Shown: in pieces, positions 14,695-23,304 of the stretch
Layout of the letters: every line of letters starts with the position of its first letter
Numbering within the stretch: position 1 is the stretch's first letter
From: Pseudomethylobacillus aquaticus
GTDB lineage: Bacteria > Pseudomonadota > Gammaproteobacteria > Burkholderiales > Methylophilaceae
Reading direction: 5' to 3'
Length of the DNA: 64,000 nt
Assembly (NCBI RefSeq): GCF_003730115.1
Contig: NZ_RJVP01000001.1
Location: 682,001 to 746,000, forward strand
Notes under the pieces: model-generated
The model's input: the letters and a program-made list of their open reading frames with translations, nothing else
Databases searched by the model: none
What the model was told of the DNA's origin: nothing
Position numbers and translations under genes: made by a program

Positions 14695-15327
14695 CTAATT
14701 TAGCGAAATCTGACGAGCAGGTATCCCTGCATAGGTACCACTGAAATCTATATCGTTTACGACTGATGCGCCTGCCCCAATGACAGTGTTTGAAGCAATT
14801 TTCAAACTTTGAATTATGCTCGCCCTCATTCCGATATAAGCATTCTCGCCGATAGACGTACATGATCCCACTGTTACACCGGGACAAATGTTTGAAAAAG
14901 CCCCGATATCGCTCATGGCACCAATAAAACTGTGAGCATTAACCACTACGCCCTTACTTAAATTAGCATGAGGTCCTATTACAGCTCCTGGAAAAACAAC
15001 GCTGCCAAGGCCAATTGAAACATCACCAAGTAAGACAGCCGCAGGATCAATCAATGTCACAAGAGAGGATTCCAGCCCTAGTGAAATAATGTGTTGAATT
15101 AAATTACGCCTACTAGCGTTATTTCCAACTGCAACAAATAGTTTCTTACTTCCGATTTTCTTTACAGAGAGGCTATCCGTTGTTCCCCAGTAAATTGAGG
15201 CAGAGTATGAAGGGAGTTTTTCAGGAGAATCGTCAATATATCCTTCTACTGCAAAAGCCTTTGTTCTTCGAGCAATCTCTGCCACAGTCAATCCAAATGA
15301 CGATCCACCAACAATTACAAGTTTCAA
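14695..15327 (-). CDS. NeuD/PglD-family acyltransferase
   Basis: 210 aa. The N-terminal Rossmann-like part (MKLVIVGGSSFGLTVAEIAR, about 1-85) binds nucleotide-sugar in the family. A left-handed beta-helix of hexapeptide repeats follows (about 95-200, e.g. VSIGLGSVVFPGAVIGPHANLSKGV, NAHSFIGAMSDIG, IPARQISLN end). Family members use acetyl-CoA to modify sialic-acid, legionaminic or bacillosamine-type sugars. No glycan or sugar-synthesis genes are adjacent, which is unusual. Its start overlaps the membrane-protein gene by 4 bp (ATGA), so it is part of the same operon. Confidence 0.85.
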   Translation of the reverse strand: MKLVIVGGSSFGLTVAEIARRTKAFAVEGYIDDSPEKLPSYSASIYWGTTDSLSVKKIGSKKLFVAVGNNASRRNLIQHIISLGLESSLVTLIDPAAVLLGDVSIGLGSVVFPGAVIGPHANLSKGVVVNAHSFIGAMSDIGAFSNICPGVTVGSCTSIGENAYIGMRASIIQSLKIASNTVIGAGASVVNDIDFSGTYAGIPARQISLN

Positions 15328-16097
15328 GATGTTGGAACCAACATGTTTGCCGCCAGAATTTTCGTGTGCGTGAGTTTATTTTCTAGAAACTTAAACTCCA
15401 AGACCATCGCAAAGTCTTTTGTACCGAATTGTGAATCAATTTTTGACATCGAATCGCTGTCAGCAGTAAGCGCTTTGACTGCCCCCCATGTACCCAAACC
15501 ACGAAGCCCAAAAGCTACTAAGCAAGAGTACATAGGTTTACCATTTAATCCTTGCACTCTAATTACCATTCCATAATCCGTAGCAAGGCTTTTGTCATCG
15601 GCAATAACACTTTCAAGTCTTTTGTTTACGGTTTCGATACATCCTGCTGCTTCGTTATATGAAAAGGGAAGAATCTCGTATTTATTAGATACTCTCGCCA
15701 ATATTTCACGACTGACATTATTAAATTTTGGCCCACCAATAGAAATAACATGGTTGTCTGAAAGCTTTTCCAAATCAACAGATGGATCATCAACAAGCTT
15801 GGCGTCAGCTCCCAGTCCTGAAAAAGTATTTCGAATTTCTGAAAATGCTTGAACTTCGTTAAGACTGACTTTTGGAGTACCACTGTGATTAGGGCTAGGC
15901 TTTGTAGTCAAGACTACCGAAGCTTGCCGTGATTTAGCAATGAATGGTCTCCATATGTTTTTAGCAAGGTAATAATTCTTAAATATTTTTATTTTTGCCC
16001 AGAAATATCCAGCTAAAAAAGCAATTCCAAGCTTAATCAAATCGATAACTACCCCCTTTATCAAATCCACAATTGAAATATCAAACAGCGTTAGCAT
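15324..16097 (-). CDS. Membrane-anchored protein of unknown function
   Basis: 257 aa. A single N-terminal hydrophobic helix (about 17-36, VIDLIKLGIAFLAGYFWAKI) is followed by a basic stretch and a soluble domain. That domain has a beta-strand plus glycine loop HVISIGGPKFNNVSREIL (about 115-132), then YGMVIRV, and a second glycine-rich block AFGLRGLGTWGAVKALT (about 200-216). The glycine loop recalls nucleotide-binding Rossmann-like folds (inference). I do not recognise a named family. The gene starts inside the first NUDIX gene (17-bp overlap) and overlaps the NeuD-like gene by 4 bp. An effector or sensor tied to the nucleotide-derivative enzymes around it is possible but unproven. Confidence 0.75.
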   Translation of the reverse strand: MLTLFDISIVDLIKGVVIDLIKLGIAFLAGYFWAKIKIFKNYYLAKNIWRPFIAKSRQASVVLTTKPSPNHSGTPKVSLNEVQAFSEIRNTFSGLGADAKLVDDPSVDLEKLSDNHVISIGGPKFNNVSREILARVSNKYEILPFSYNEAAGCIETVNKRLESVIADDKSLATDYGMVIRVQGLNGKPMYSCLVAFGLRGLGTWGAVKALTADSDSMSKIDSQFGTKDFAMVLEFKFLENKLTHTKILAANMLVPTS

Positions 16098-16557
16098 TAG
16101 TTAACCCCCTCCCAACTAAAAACAACACTGCTGTAACGCTAGGAGCATGTGAAATCTTGCCAGTAGTTATTAGATCCCAAGCATCGAATAAATCCAGAAG
16201 CAGCAACTCTTCTCGAAGTTGTACTGGCATCAATGAGCTTGTTTCAACAAGATGAGTAATATGGCTCGAAATTGAAAAGTCCATATCCAGCTTAATCAGA
16301 TAAGCTGCCGACTCTCCTTCTACACCAGTCTCTTCTCTAAGCTCTCGGAGTGCGGCATGTTCAATACTCTCGCCTGGCTCAACTCGTCCACCAGGTAACT
16401 CTAAAGTGTAAGTCTCATGAACCGGTCTCCACTGCTTCACAAAAACAAGCTTATCTGGATGATCTACAAAAGTATGGACAGCACACACCGACTCGGGGAA
16501 AACATAAAGTGATTCCCTTTCCACATGAACAGTTCGAACTGGACCGATTGATTCCAT
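16081..16557 (-). CDS. NUDIX hydrolase with complete Nudix box
   Basis: 158 aa. The segment GGRVEPGESIEHAALREL then REETGV fits the full Nudix consensus (G-x5-E-x7-REUxEExGU), preceded by LVFVKQWRPVHETYTLELP, the ADP-ribose/nucleoside-diphosphate-sugar hydrolase style. It should be an active diphosphate hydrolase; substrate unknown. It is the first gene of the AT-rich operon, downstream of a predicted promoter at 16588-16616, and its end overlaps the membrane-protein gene by 17 bp. Confidence 0.88.
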   Translation of the reverse strand: MESIGPVRTVHVERESLYVFPESVCAVHTFVDHPDKLVFVKQWRPVHETYTLELPGGRVEPGESIEHAALRELREETGVEGESAAYLIKLDMDFSISSHITHLVETSSLMPVQLREELLLLDLFDAWDLITTGKISHAPSVTAVLFLVGRGLTNANAV

Positions 16558-16587
16558 TAAAGAAAGCCTAAATATGGTGTTTAAATC

Positions 16588-16616
16588 ATTGTACTCATAA
16601 CCATTTCTTCGACCAA
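16588..16616 (-). promoter_or_regulatory. Predicted promoter of the AT-rich five-gene operon
   Basis: Minus-strand TTGGTC (16611-16616), 17-bp spacer, TACAAT (16588-16593). Transcription would begin near 16581, about 24 nt before the NUDIX ATG at 16557. It lies downstream of the htpG terminator, so the operon is independent of htpG. The Shine-Dalgarno sequence of the first gene is weak. Confidence 0.55.
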
Positions 16617-16620
16617 TCTT

Positions 16621-16650
16621 AAAAACAAAATGGCCCCGAATATTCGGGGC
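16621..16650 (-). terminator. Terminator of htpG
   Basis: The palindrome GCCCCGAATATTCGGGGC (16633-16650) is followed on the minus strand by CATTTTGTTTTT. It sits 26 bp after the htpG stop and isolates htpG from the AT-rich operon. Confidence 0.9.
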
Positions 16651-16675
16651 GATTGATATTGATTGCAGTACCTAG

Positions 16676-18586
16676 TTAAGCCAGCAGTTTGTTCATGCGC
16701 TTGACGAAGCTGGCCGGGTCTTCCAGCTGACCACCTTCTGCCAGCAGGGCCTGATCGAACAGCAGCGATGCCAGGTCGCTGAACCGGTCTTCGTCGCTTT
16801 CCGATTGTAGACGGTTCACCAGTTTGTGGCCGGTGTTGATCTCCAGCGTGGGCTTGGTGTCCGGGGTCTTCTGGCCAGCCGCTTTGAGCAGGCGTTCCAG
16901 ATTACCGGACATGTCGTTGTCACCCGTGACCAGGCAAGCGGGGGAATCAGTCAGGCGGTGCGTGACGCGCACTTCCTTGACCTTGTCGCCCAGCGCGGTC
17001 TGGATACGCTCGATGAGCGGTTTGGCTTCGTCTTCGATCTTCTTCTGCTGTTCCTTCTCGGCTTCGTCTTCCAGCTTGCCGAGGTCCAGGTCGCCCTTGG
17101 CCACGGATTGCAGAGCCTTGCCTTCGAACTCGGTCAGGCTGCCCAGCATCCATTCGTCCACACGGTCGGACAGCAGCAGCACTTCGATGCCCTTCTTGCG
17201 GAAGATCTCCAGATGCGGGCTGTGCTTGGCGGCCGCGAAGCTGTCGGCGGTGATGTAGTAGATCTTCTCCTGGCCTTCTTTCATGCGCTCTACGTATTGC
17301 TTCAGCGATACGACTTGTTCTTCGCTGTCTACATGTGTGGAAGCAAAGCGCAGCAGGCTGGCGATCTTGTCCTTGTTGGCAAAGTCTTCGGTCGGGCCTT
17401 CTTTCAGCACCCGACCGAATTCGTTCCAGAACTTGGCGTACTGCTCAGGCTGGTTCTCGGCCAGATCTTCCAGCTGACCCAGCACCTTCTTCACAGAGCC
17501 GGCCTTGATGTTGTCGATGTCGCGGCTGGATTGCAGGATCTCGCGTGATACGTTGAGTGGCAGGTCAGCCGAGTCGATCACGCCGCGCACAAAGCGCAGG
17601 TATTGCGGCATCAGTTTTTCGGCATCTTCCATGATGAACACGCGCTTCACATACAGCTTGATGCCGTGACGGCGCTCGCGGTCGTAAAGATCGAATGGCG
17701 CCTTGGCTGGCACATACAACAGCGAGATGTATTCCTGCTTGCCTTCCACGCGGTTGTGACTCCAGCTCAGCGGGTCTTCAAAGTCGTGCGAAACGTGCTT
17801 GTAGAATTCCTTGTACTCGTCTTCGCTGATGTCACTCTTGCTGCGCGCCCACAGCGCAGAGGCCTTGTTGACGGTCTCGTCTTCATCGGTGGGGACTTGC
17901 TCGCCGTCTTTCCACTCGGAAGCCTTCATGACGATGGGCAGCGTGATGTGGTCGGAATACTTGCGGATGATGGTCTTCAGCTTCCAGTCATTGAGGAACT
18001 CGTCCTCGCCTTCACGCAGGTGCAGGATGATGTCGGTGCCACGCGTGGCCTTGTCGGCAACTTCCAGGGTGAAATCGCCCTCACCTGCCGATTCCCACTT
18101 CACCGCCTCGCTATCGCCCGCACGCCGTGTCAGCAGCGTGACCTTGTCGGCGATGATGAAAGCAGAATAGAAGCCCACGCCGAACTGGCCGATCAGGTTG
18201 GCGTCCTTGGCCTGGTCGCCAGACAGGGACTGGAAGAATTCCTTGGTGCCGGATTTGGCGATGGTGCCGATGTTGTCGATGACTTCCTGACGGCTCATGC
18301 CGATGCCGTTGTCGGAGATGGTGACAGTGCGTGCTGCCTTGTCAAAAGCAATACGAATGCTGAGGTTGCTATCGTCGCCGTACAGGCTGTTGTCGGCGAG
18401 CGCTTCGAAACGCAGCTTGTCGGCAGCGTCGGAGGCATTGGAGATCAGCTCGCGCAGTACGATCTCCTTGTTGCTGTAGAGCGAATGGATCATCAGCTGC
18501 AGCAGCTGTTTCACCTCGGCCTGGAAGGCCATCTTCTGGGCGCCGCCCGCCTGTGGTTTAACGTCGGATGTGGTTTCGGTGGTCAT
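16676..18586 (-). CDS. htpG: Chaperone HtpG (bacterial Hsp90)
   Basis: 636 aa, normal family length. N-terminal GHKL ATPase: [15 protein letters not shown] (N-box Asn), [14 protein letters not shown] and [11 protein letters not shown]. The middle domain follows ([17 protein letters not shown]) and a C-terminal dimerisation domain ([15 protein letters not shown]). It is an ATP-dependent cytoplasmic chaperone cooperating with DnaK. No obvious heat-shock promoter was identified in the 262-bp gap upstream (18587-18848), which otherwise holds nothing recognisable apart from the Shine-Dalgarno of the next plus-strand gene. Confidence 0.98.
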   Translation of the reverse strand: MTTETTSDVKPQAGGAQKMAFQAEVKQLLQLMIHSLYSNKEIVLRELISNASDAADKLRFEALADNSLYGDDSNLSIRIAFDKAARTVTISDNGIGMSRQEVIDNIGTIAKSGTKEFFQSLSGDQAKDANLIGQFGVGFYSAFIIADKVTLLTRRAGDSEAVKWESAGEGDFTLEVADKATRGTDIILHLREGEDEFLNDWKLKTIIRKYSDHITLPIVMKASEWKDGEQVPTDEDETVNKASALWARSKSDISEDEYKEFYKHVSHDFEDPLSWSHNRVEGKQEYISLLYVPAKAPFDLYDRERRHGIKLYVKRVFIMEDAEKLMPQYLRFVRGVIDSADLPLNVSREILQSSRDIDNIKAGSVKKVLGQLEDLAENQPEQYAKFWNEFGRVLKEGPTEDFANKDKIASLLRFASTHVDSEEQVVSLKQYVERMKEGQEKIYYITADSFAAAKHSPHLEIFRKKGIEVLLLSDRVDEWMLGSLTEFEGKALQSVAKGDLDLGKLEDEAEKEQQKKIEDEAKPLIERIQTALGDKVKEVRVTHRLTDSPACLVTGDNDMSGNLERLLKAAGQKTPDTKPTLEINTGHKLVNRLQSESDEDRFSDLASLLFDQALLAEGGQLEDPASFVKRMNKLLA

Positions 18587-18848
18587 GGATCAAACTCCCT
18601 CGTGCTGATTTGGAACGGTCTTTGTAAAAACCTTGTTGCGAATATGGGAGCAGTGCGACAGATTTCAAGCAGCGTGCGTGAAGGAAATATAGCGCACCTC
18701 AGCGAGCTTGTGCGCGGATGCAGGCATGGCTTGATTATTCGGTGCAGGCAGCGCATTCTCATGTTTCTGGCGCAGCAATAAAAAACCAATAAAACTAAAC
18801 GTACCCATCAAAATAACAGCCTGCCAGCGCTTACCGGGGAGACACACC

Positions 18849-19538
18849 ATGTTGCAGAACCTGTTGTGGCATAGACGCGCCAGGGGTCACGGCCTCTGTC
18901 ATGAGGCATCGTGCATACCGCCCATCCGCCATCGCGGTGCCGGCCTGACACGGGCATTATTGGGTATGACTACATTGAGCATGGTGATCGCCTGCCTCAG
19001 TCTCTCGTTCATGAGCAGCGCTTATGCCCAGGACTGCCCGCCAGCGGGCGGCAAGTTCATCATCAAAGGCTTTACCGGCGAAACCGGCGTGACCGCCACG
19101 GGCGCCGCCAAGGACCCGCGCTATGGTTGCAAATGGCAGACCGACGATGGCCGCGAACTGTGGTGGGACATGGGTGAAGACGTGGTGGCCAAGCAGGCCA
19201 GCAAACCGGCAGCCGGCAAAGCGCCGCCGGGCAGCACCCTGGGTGGGCCACTCAGCACCGGTAGCGTCTACGAATGCACACTGCCCGGTATCGGCCTCTT
19301 CACCGGGGCTTACTTCGGCATCATCAACAGCAACACCTACCGGGACTTCGATGGCAGGCGCGGCAATTACCGTTATGACGCCAGCACCGGCATACTGCGG
19401 CTGACCAGCGGCTCGTCCAAAGGCCTGGTATATAAACGCACCTCGGACAAGACCTTCCGTGTGCTGGATGACAAAGGCAACATCACGGGTGGCAATTGCG
19501 TGCACAACAGTGCCAAGAAGATAGACGGACGCTGGTAA
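18849..19538 (+). CDS. Secreted protein of unknown function
   Basis: 229 aa from ATG 18849, supported by GGGGAGA at 18836-18842. A hydrophobic segment (about 40-58) ends in AYAQD, a signal-peptidase site, so the mature domain begins near residue 61. An internal ATG (18966) would give a normal-length signal peptide and is the alternative start. The mature part is Gly/Thr-rich with four cysteines and a WQTDDGRELWWDMGED segment. The last ~90 residues (TYRDFDGRRGNYRYDASTGILRLTSG) look like a small beta-barrel. No family recognised. Confidence 0.7.
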   Translation: MLQNLLWHRRARGHGLCHEASCIPPIRHRGAGLTRALLGMTTLSMVIACLSLSFMSSAYAQDCPPAGGKFIIKGFTGETGVTATGAAKDPRYGCKWQTDDGRELWWDMGEDVVAKQASKPAAGKAPPGSTLGGPLSTGSVYECTLPGIGLFTGAYFGIINSNTYRDFDGRRGNYRYDASTGILRLTSGSSKGLVYKRTSDKTFRVLDDKGNITGGNCVHNSAKKIDGRW

Positions 19539-19605
19539 CATCATCACTGGAGTGCGCCACGCGCCATCATGACATCACCGTCAACCACATAGCCTGGGAG
19601 CAAGG

Positions 19606-19869
19606 ATGAGCGTCATCACCATAGACCGCTTGAGCGATACCCGCTTTGAAGTCACCGTGCACAGCCAGAGCACCACCACACACCTCGTCAATGTGCAGCC
19701 GGACTACGCGGAAAAGCTCACCTGCGGCAAGATCAGCACCGAGGATCTGGTGCAGCGCTCGTTCGAGTTCCTGCTGGCACGCGAATCCAATACCAGCATC
19801 CTGCGCAGTTTTGACCTGGGCGTGATCGGGCGCTATTTCCCGGAATACGAACAACACATAGGCCGCTAG
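19606..19869 (+). CDS. Small conserved-type cytoplasmic protein, unknown function
   Basis: 87 aa, no signal or membrane segment. Beta-strands at the start (ITIDRLSDTRFEVTVHSQ) are followed by a helix and a charged, conserved-looking end (SFEFLLARESNTSILRSFDLGVIGRYFPEYEQH). It lies 67 bp after the secreted protein and 39 bp before the next gene on the same strand, so the three may form an operon. A GGGAGCAAGG site precedes the ATG. Function unknown. Confidence 0.7.
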   Translation: MSVITIDRLSDTRFEVTVHSQSTTTHLVNVQPDYAEKLTCGKISTEDLVQRSFEFLLARESNTSILRSFDLGVIGRYFPEYEQHIGR

Positions 19870-19908
19870 CATGCACATCCGCATGATGCTGCTGACAGGG
19901 GCGCGCTG

Positions 19909-20463
19909 ATGAAGAGCAGAACCATCTACATGGGGCTACTGGTGATGGTACTGGCCACCGCTTCGGCGGCTTACCTGTCAGTTTCCATGTCCAGGGCAGC
20001 AAGCCCAGCGGATGTGATTGAGGCTTTTTACAAAGCCTATTTCCAGCATATCGCCTCGACCCCAGACCGCGCGCATGCACCCGCACTGCCTTTTTCCAGG
20101 GCGTTTCAGGCCGCCATCACGGATAACCACCAGCAATGTGCCGCTTATGACGGGGTATGCGGCTTTGGTGCCAGCGGCGATGTCTATCTGAACGCACAGG
20201 ACCATGACCCGGGCCTGAGCTATGAAGCGGCGGGAACTCAGGTGCAGCAGATCGCACCCGACCTGGTACAAGCCAGCTTCGAGCTGTTCCCCAGCTTGAA
20301 GCAAGCCCATCAGCTACGCAGAACGGTGGCATTTCGCATGCTGCAGGAGAACGGCCACTGGGTGGTGGATGACATCGTCTACGATGGCCAGTATTCGGCA
20401 CGCCAGCAGATGCAGGAAGAGAACGCCAGCCTGCAGGCAGAAGCTCAGCAGCAAGCGCAGTAA
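19909..20463 (+). CDS. Exported DUF3828-like protein
   Basis: 184 aa. The N-terminal hydrophobic helix (about 7-30, with AASPADV after it) is a signal peptide or membrane anchor. The body begins VIEAFYKAYFQHI and ends RTVAFRMLQENGHWVVDDIVYDG, the pattern of DUF3828/NTF2-like periplasmic proteins, with a charged Gln/Ala-rich tail. Two cysteines flank AAYDGV and may form a disulfide. Role unknown. The 248 bp that follow (20464-20711) show no gene or clear terminator. Confidence 0.65.
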   Translation: MKSRTIYMGLLVMVLATASAAYLSVSMSRAASPADVIEAFYKAYFQHIASTPDRAHAPALPFSRAFQAAITDNHQQCAAYDGVCGFGASGDVYLNAQDHDPGLSYEAAGTQVQQIAPDLVQASFELFPSLKQAHQLRRTVAFRMLQENGHWVVDDIVYDGQYSARQQMQEENASLQAEAQQQAQ

Positions 20464-20711
20464 CTGTCCAGCACCGCTCTGCTAGTACCACTCCGCTAGC
20501 ACCACCCGACCCTCACCGTTGCACCGCCGTGGCAGCCTGATTTGATGGCGCTTAGCCGCTCATCGTCACGATCATGGTGCAGAACCTGTGCGGAAAGATG
20601 CGTTCCAAGCAGGCGAGCGCCCGTAAAGTGTGCGCTGGCTGGCGCAATGCACCATGTTATGGTTATCATGCGACTAGTCGTCAGACCGTTGGATAACAAG
20701 AGCGAACCATC

Positions 20712-22430
20712 ATGAAGCCGCCACTCCAGAACACCCGACAACCCTCCCAGATGGAGTTGCAGCCGCTGCTGCAGCTGTTGAATCAGGGACGCCTGCCGCA
20801 GGCCGAGCAAAGCTCCAGGGCCATGCTGCAGCGCTATCCGTCCACCTTCATCATCTACAACGTGCTGGGCGTGGCGCTGGAAGGCCAGCAGAAATTCGCT
20901 GAAGCCGAGACCGTCTACCGCAAAGCCATCCAGCTGGATGGCAAGATCGCCGAGATCCATTTCAATCTGGGTGTGGTGCAAAGCCAGCTGGGCAAGCTGG
21001 ACGAAGCGATCCACTGTTATCGCAAGTGCATCGCACTGAAACCGAACCTGGCGGTAGCGCATTTCAATCTGGGCATCGCCCTGCAAGCGCTGCAACGTCT
21101 GGAAGAAGCCACTGCCGCCTATCGGCGGGCCACAGCGCTGGAGCCGGGCTTTTTCGAGGCACACGGCAATCTGGGAGCCGTGCTGCAGGCGCAGGGCAAA
21201 CTGGACGATGCGATCGCGTGTTACCGCAAAGCCATCGCCATCCAGCCGGATGCGCGTGGCTATTTCAACCTGGGGACTGCGCTGCGTAACCAGGGTGTGC
21301 TGGAAGAAGCCATCGCCTGTTATCAGCAAGCCATCGCACTGGCACCGGGCTATGTGGATGCGCACAGCAATCTGGGCGATATCTACTTCCATCAGGGCAA
21401 GGCCAATCAAGCCGTGCACTGTTACCGGCAGGCGCTGGCCATTGCGCCGGATCATGCACTGACGAATTACAACCTGGGTATCTTCTATTACGACAGCGGC
21501 GAGCTGGAACTCGCCATCCCCTGCTTTGAGCGCGCGCAGATCAACGACTGGCAGGAACGTACACTTTATTGCCTGTACAAGACCGGCCAGTTCGATGCAT
21601 TCCGCAGCAGGCTGGAGCCCTTGCTTGCCCAGAAGCACAGCTCCCCGTTCCTGGCCACCTTGTCTGCCCACTATGCCGCCAACTTCGGCCAGGAAGACCC
21701 GTACGATTTCTGCAAGGACCCGATGGATTTCGTGTTCCATGCGCGCATCCCGGAGCTGTCAGACCCAGACAGCCCCTTGCTGGCCGAGCTGATCCACGAC
21801 ATCGAACAGGCCGATATCGCGGAACGCAAACAGGGCCGTCTGGTGAACGGCACCCAGTCTGCTGGCAACCTGTTCAAGCGCCCGGAAGCCTCGTTCCGCA
21901 AACTGGCCGCACTGGTCAAGCAACAGGTGGAGGCTTACAAAGCCAGGTTCGCTGGCGCTGACAACGGCTTGATGCAGTATTTTCCCAAGGACATCGAGTT
22001 CAGCAGCTCCTGGTTCGTGAAGATGCGCCAGGGCGGCCACCTCAGCTCGCATATCCATGAAGAAGGCTGGCTCAGCGGCTCGCTGTATCTGGCCATGCCA
22101 CGCCGCGCCGCAGGCAGCGATGCGGGCAGCATCGAGTTCAGCACCCATGGTGACAACTACCCGCTACAGCATGATGATTTCCCGCGGCGTGCCATTCCAC
22201 CCGAGGTGGGCGATATCGTGATCTTCCCTTCCTCGCTGTTCCACCGCACCATCCCGTTCGATGCCAGCGAGGCACGCATCTGCGTGGCTTTCGATGTCAA
22301 GCCGCAGGAGACACCGGGCTTCCTCAAGCGCGGCAGCATGATGTCACTGGGCGCTTTCTGCCCCTGGCTGGTGGAAACGCTGGAGCTGCTGGAAGTGTTC
22401 GGCCATTACGGCCTGCGCCTGCTGGCCTGA
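20712..22430 (+). CDS. TPR protein fused to a 2OG-Fe(II) oxygenase domain
   Basis: 572 aa. Residues about 15-290 are eight or so 34-residue tetratricopeptide repeats (e.g. IHFNLGVVQSQLGKLDEAI, AHFNLGIALQALQRLEEAT). The C-terminal ~200 residues match the prolyl-hydroxylase-like 2OG-Fe(II) oxygenase family (PF13759 type): the HIHEEGWLSGSLYLA His-x-His block, VGDIVIFPSSLFHRTIPF with the distal His, and an Arg in ARICVAFDV for 2-oxoglutarate. It probably hydroxylates a protein or peptide recognised by the TPRs; the target is unknown. It faces the piuC oxygenase gene tail to tail, 82 bp apart. Confidence 0.85.
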   Translation: MKPPLQNTRQPSQMELQPLLQLLNQGRLPQAEQSSRAMLQRYPSTFIIYNVLGVALEGQQKFAEAETVYRKAIQLDGKIAEIHFNLGVVQSQLGKLDEAIHCYRKCIALKPNLAVAHFNLGIALQALQRLEEATAAYRRATALEPGFFEAHGNLGAVLQAQGKLDDAIACYRKAIAIQPDARGYFNLGTALRNQGVLEEAIACYQQAIALAPGYVDAHSNLGDIYFHQGKANQAVHCYRQALAIAPDHALTNYNLGIFYYDSGELELAIPCFERAQINDWQERTLYCLYKTGQFDAFRSRLEPLLAQKHSSPFLATLSAHYAANFGQEDPYDFCKDPMDFVFHARIPELSDPDSPLLAELIHDIEQADIAERKQGRLVNGTQSAGNLFKRPEASFRKLAALVKQQVEAYKARFAGADNGLMQYFPKDIEFSSSWFVKMRQGGHLSSHIHEEGWLSGSLYLAMPRRAAGSDAGSIEFSTHGDNYPLQHDDFPRRAIPPEVGDIVIFPSSLFHRTIPFDASEARICVAFDVKPQETPGFLKRGSMMSLGAFCPWLVETLELLEVFGHYGLRLLA

Positions 22431-22512
22431 GCGCCAGCCGCGCTGGACTGTCCTCACCCGGTTGACCGCCCCGACCAGGACGGCTGCCGCGTGCGGCCTG
22501 GCTGTCTGCCCA

Positions 22513-23196
22513 CTAGCTGTCTGCCCACATGCGTAGCAGGTTGTGATAGACCCCGGTCAGGCCGATCACTTCGGGGTCTTTGCCACCACGACTCAGGCTC
22601 AGTTTCTGGATATTGGCGTCCAGCTGGAACAACAAACTGCGCTGTCCGTCGTCCCGCACCATGCTTTGCATCCAGAAAAAAGAGCTGACGCGTTCGCCAC
22701 GTGTCACCGGCGTCACATGATGCAGACTGCTGGATGGGTATAACACCATATGCCCGGCCGCCAGCTTGACGCGCTGCACGCCGTAGGTGTCTTCGATGCT
22801 GAGTTCGCCACCGTCATAATCTTCCGGTTCGCTCAGGAACAGGGTGGCGGACAGGTCGCTGCGGATGCGGAAGCTGGTACCGCGCAGATAGCGTATGGCA
22901 TTGTCCACATGGGTACCGAACTGCTGCCCCACCCCATAGCGATTGAACAGAGGAGGGAACACTTTGAGCGGCAGGGCCGCAGAAATGAACAGGGCATTGG
23001 CGGACAAGGCATCCTGGATCAAGTCACCGATCTCGCGTGCCACCCGGGAATGTTCGGGAAGCTGCAGATTCTTTTTGGCGAGCGCGGATTGATGCCCGGA
23101 AGTGACATTGCCATCCACCCACTCCGCTGCATCGATACGCTCACGAAACTGTGCCACCTGTGCCTTGCTGAGTACTTCTGGGATCTCCAGCAGCAT
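22513..23196 (-). CDS. piuC: PKHD-type Fe(II)/2OG hydroxylase PiuC
   Basis: 227 aa from the ATG at 23196 (GGAG nine bases before); the frame is open 10 codons further but the family starts MLLxIPxVL as here. Active site: [16 protein letters not shown] (His and Asp) and [11 protein letters not shown] (distal His and Arg). PiuC/YbiX sits beside Fiu-type catecholate receptors in many proteobacteria and affects iron uptake by an unresolved hydroxylation. Here it is likewise 108 bp downstream of the Fiu-like receptor on the same strand, so it is probably co-transcribed and Fur-regulated. Confidence 0.93.
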   Translation of the reverse strand: MLLEIPEVLSKAQVAQFRERIDAAEWVDGNVTSGHQSALAKKNLQLPEHSRVAREIGDLIQDALSANALFISAALPLKVFPPLFNRYGVGQQFGTHVDNAIRYLRGTSFRIRSDLSATLFLSEPEDYDGGELSIEDTYGVQRVKLAAGHMVLYPSSSLHHVTPVTRGERVSSFFWMQSMVRDDGQRSLLFQLDANIQKLSLSRGGKDPEVIGLTGVYHNLLRMWADS

Positions 23197-23304
23197 ATTG
23201 CGTCTCCGTAAAACCACCATAGTCAATACAAAATCCCTGCAAAGTCACCTTTGCAGGGATCGCTGTCCAGCCATCATGCCATGAGCACGATGGTCCAGGT
23301 CACC

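Noticed and set aside
13547-16557. Capsule or O-antigen locus because of the NeuD homologue
   Set aside because: No glycosyltransferase, sugar nucleotide synthesis, flippase or polymerase gene is in or beside the operon.
20464-20711. tRNA or small RNA in the gap before the TPR gene
   Set aside because: No cloverleaf, promoter-terminator pair or conserved stem seen.
20496-21740. 414-aa minus-strand frame
   Set aside because: Antisense to the TPR-oxygenase gene; repeats arise from mirrored TPRs.
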